A DNA stretch of 6,426 nt from Chloroflexota bacterium (lineage in GTDB: Bacteria > Chloroflexota > UBA4733), in NCBI GenBank assembly GCA_025980355.1, contig JAICXR010000205.1, forward strand, positions 1 to 6,426. Direction: 5' to 3'. The notes beneath the pieces are model-generated. The model worked only from the letters and a program-made list of their open reading frames with translations. It was not told the DNA's origin and made no database searches. The stretch's first letter is position 1. Each line of letters opens with the position of its first letter. Of this stretch, positions 5,438 to 6,426 are shown piece by piece. Made by a program: the position numbers and the translations under genes.

Positions 5438-6426
5438 CTATTCCGGGTGCTCTCCCCGTTCCCCCTCCCCGTCCCGCCAGAGTTGTCGCATCTCGTCCGA
5501 TGCCGCGAGCACCCCGGCCAGTGTCCCGACGGCGTCGATCCGGCCGTCCTTGAGGACGATCACCTGGTCCGCCCGGCGCAGCGCGGCCGGCCGGTGCGAG
5601 ACGACCAGCCAGGTGGGCTCGGTGAGGGTGGCAAGGTTCTCCCAGATCGTTTGCTCGGTTTCGGCGTCGAGTGCGCTGGAGAGGTCGTCGACCACGTAGA
5701 GGTCGGCCTCGCGGACGAGCATGCGCGCCACCGCGACCCGCTGCGCCTGGCCGCCGCTCAACCGGACGCCCCGCGAGCCGATCGCCGTGTCCAGGCCCTG
5801 CTCCATCGCCGCGACGTCCGGCTCCAGGGCGGCGGTGGCCACCGCCCGCTCCAGCGCCCCACCGTCCGTCGCGCCCAGGAGCAGATTATCGCGCAGCGAC
5901 GCGCTGAACAGGCGCGGCACCTGCGGCGTGTAGGCGGTGCGCGGCGGACCGAAGTAGGACGCCGGATCGGTGACGCGCTCGCCGTTCCAGCGGAGCCGGC
6001 CGGCCTGCAGGGGACGCAGGCCGATGAACGCTTCGAGCAACACGGTCTTGCCCGCGCCGATCCGCCCGGTGACGACGGTGAACGAGCCGCGCCGGATCGT
6101 CAGGTCGACGCCGCGGATTCCCCGGTCCGATCCGGCGAACGCACAGGTGAGCCCTTCGGCGACCAGCAGTTCATCGCTCCTCGCCTCACTGGCGGCAACC
6201 TTCCCGTTGCTCGTGGACGGCCCGGGTACTTCGATCGACGCGCCGGCGTTCGCCCGTCGCCCGAGGAAGGGCGGCTCCCGGTCCACCAGCGTCGCGCGCG
6301 GCGCCCCGCCGAGCAGCGCGGTGAGCCGCTCCACCGACACGCCGGCCAGCCGGTATTGGGTCAGCAGCCGGGCGATCTCCTCCGGGAACCAGGTGAGCTG
6401 GCCGAGGTAGGTCACGAACAGCGCGA
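5438..6426 (-). CDS. ABC exporter half-transporter, NBD and end of TMD, degenerate-site type
   Basis: This is the C-terminal part (328 visible residues) of an ABC exporter that drives efflux across the inner membrane with ATP. The 5' end lies beyond base 6426. The first visible residues, ALFVTYLGQLTWFPEEIARL, belong to the last part of the type-1 exporter membrane domain and its coupling helix. A loose linker (about 43-85) leads to the NBD. Counting from the window edge, Walker A is GRIGAGKT (120-127), the Q-loop Gln168 is in YTPQVPRLFSASLRDNLLLG, the signature is LSGGQ (222-226), Walker B is LYVVD (242-246), the D-loop is SALD (250-253), and the switch His277 is in VVSHRPA. The residue after Walker B is Asp247, not the catalytic Glu. 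Such VDD forms mark the non-hydrolysing half of heterodimeric exporters (TM287/288 and BmrCD types). A partner half-transporter is therefore expected nearby, outside the window. The substrate is unknown. Confidence 0.93.
   Translation of the reverse strand, partial: ALFVTYLGQLTWFPEEIARLLTQYRLAGVSVERLTALLGGAPRATLVDREPPFLGRRANAGASIEVPGPSTSNGKVAASEARSDELLVAEGLTCAFAGSDRGIRGVDLTIRRGSFTVVTGRIGAGKTVLLEAFIGLRPLQAGRLRWNGERVTDPASYFGPPRTAYTPQVPRLFSASLRDNLLLGATDGGALERAVATAALEPDVAAMEQGLDTAIGSRGVRLSGGQAQRVAVARMLVREADLYVVDDLSSALDAETEQTIWENLATLTEPTWLVVSHRPAALRRADQVIVLKDGRIDAVGTLAGVLAASDEMRQLWRDGEGERGEHPE

Noticed and set aside
3472..5553. Very long plus-strand open frame (693 codons) opposite the MFS and Uma2 genes
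   Set aside because: Translation is rich in Gln, Arg, Gly and His with no recognisable domain. It crosses three minus-strand regions, two of which encode clear protein families. It is a G+C-driven shadow frame.

Overview
The window is a G+C-rich (about two-thirds by eye) bacterial chromosomal segment. All intact genes lie on the minus strand. In transcription order, from high to low coordinates, they are: the nucleotide-binding end of an ABC exporter (cut by the window edge), a Uma2/DUF820 family protein, an MFS transporter, recO, an RNHCP zinc-site protein, and atpD (F1 ATP synthase beta, also cut by the window edge). The only plus-strand coding sequence is a small, broken ribbon-helix-helix antitoxin gene at about 2049-2302. 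A Uma2 protein, an RNHCP protein, an actinobacterial/chloroflexal-type exporter NBD and a probable leaderless promoter would fit Chloroflexota (for example Thermomicrobia). This placement is an inference from family distribution, not something the sequence proves.

Region 1-1412 carries atpD and, upstream of it, the RNHCP gene. The usual atpG neighbour is absent upstream of atpD, so atpD appears to start its own transcription unit or follow the RNHCP gene across a 191-base gap. Region 1413-2036 has no convincing conserved gene. It contains a well-spaced minus-strand promoter (TTGCGC-17-TATACT), a 24-codon reading frame with a strong Shine-Dalgarno sequence, a second out-of-frame SD/ATG pair and two hairpins. 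Together these look like a long 5' leader of the RNHCP mRNA.

Region 2031-2328 is the most interesting part. A perfect TATAAT lies six bases before an ATG, which implies a leaderless transcript, and a perfect inverted repeat is centred on that -10 box. The following RHH antitoxin is interrupted by a one-base frame change at a run of six G. Its restored reading frame ends in an ATGA overlap with a nine-codon stub that looks like the start of a lost PIN-type toxin. The stub runs directly into the 3' end of recO. This reads as a decayed vapBC-like toxin-antitoxin locus, although a sequencing error or a -1 frameshift at G-GGG-GGC cannot be excluded.

Region 2312-4362 holds recO and an MFS transporter whose stop overlaps the recO start (ATGA), suggesting translational coupling. 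Region 4636-5277 is the Uma2 gene, and 5438-6426 is the exporter, whose Walker B motif ends in Asp instead of the catalytic Glu. That is typical of the degenerate-site half of a heterodimeric ABC exporter. Apart from the decayed TA locus and the RNHCP leader, the window looks like ordinary core and accessory genes. I see no CRISPR array, insertion sequence, tRNA, rRNA or clear T-tract terminator.
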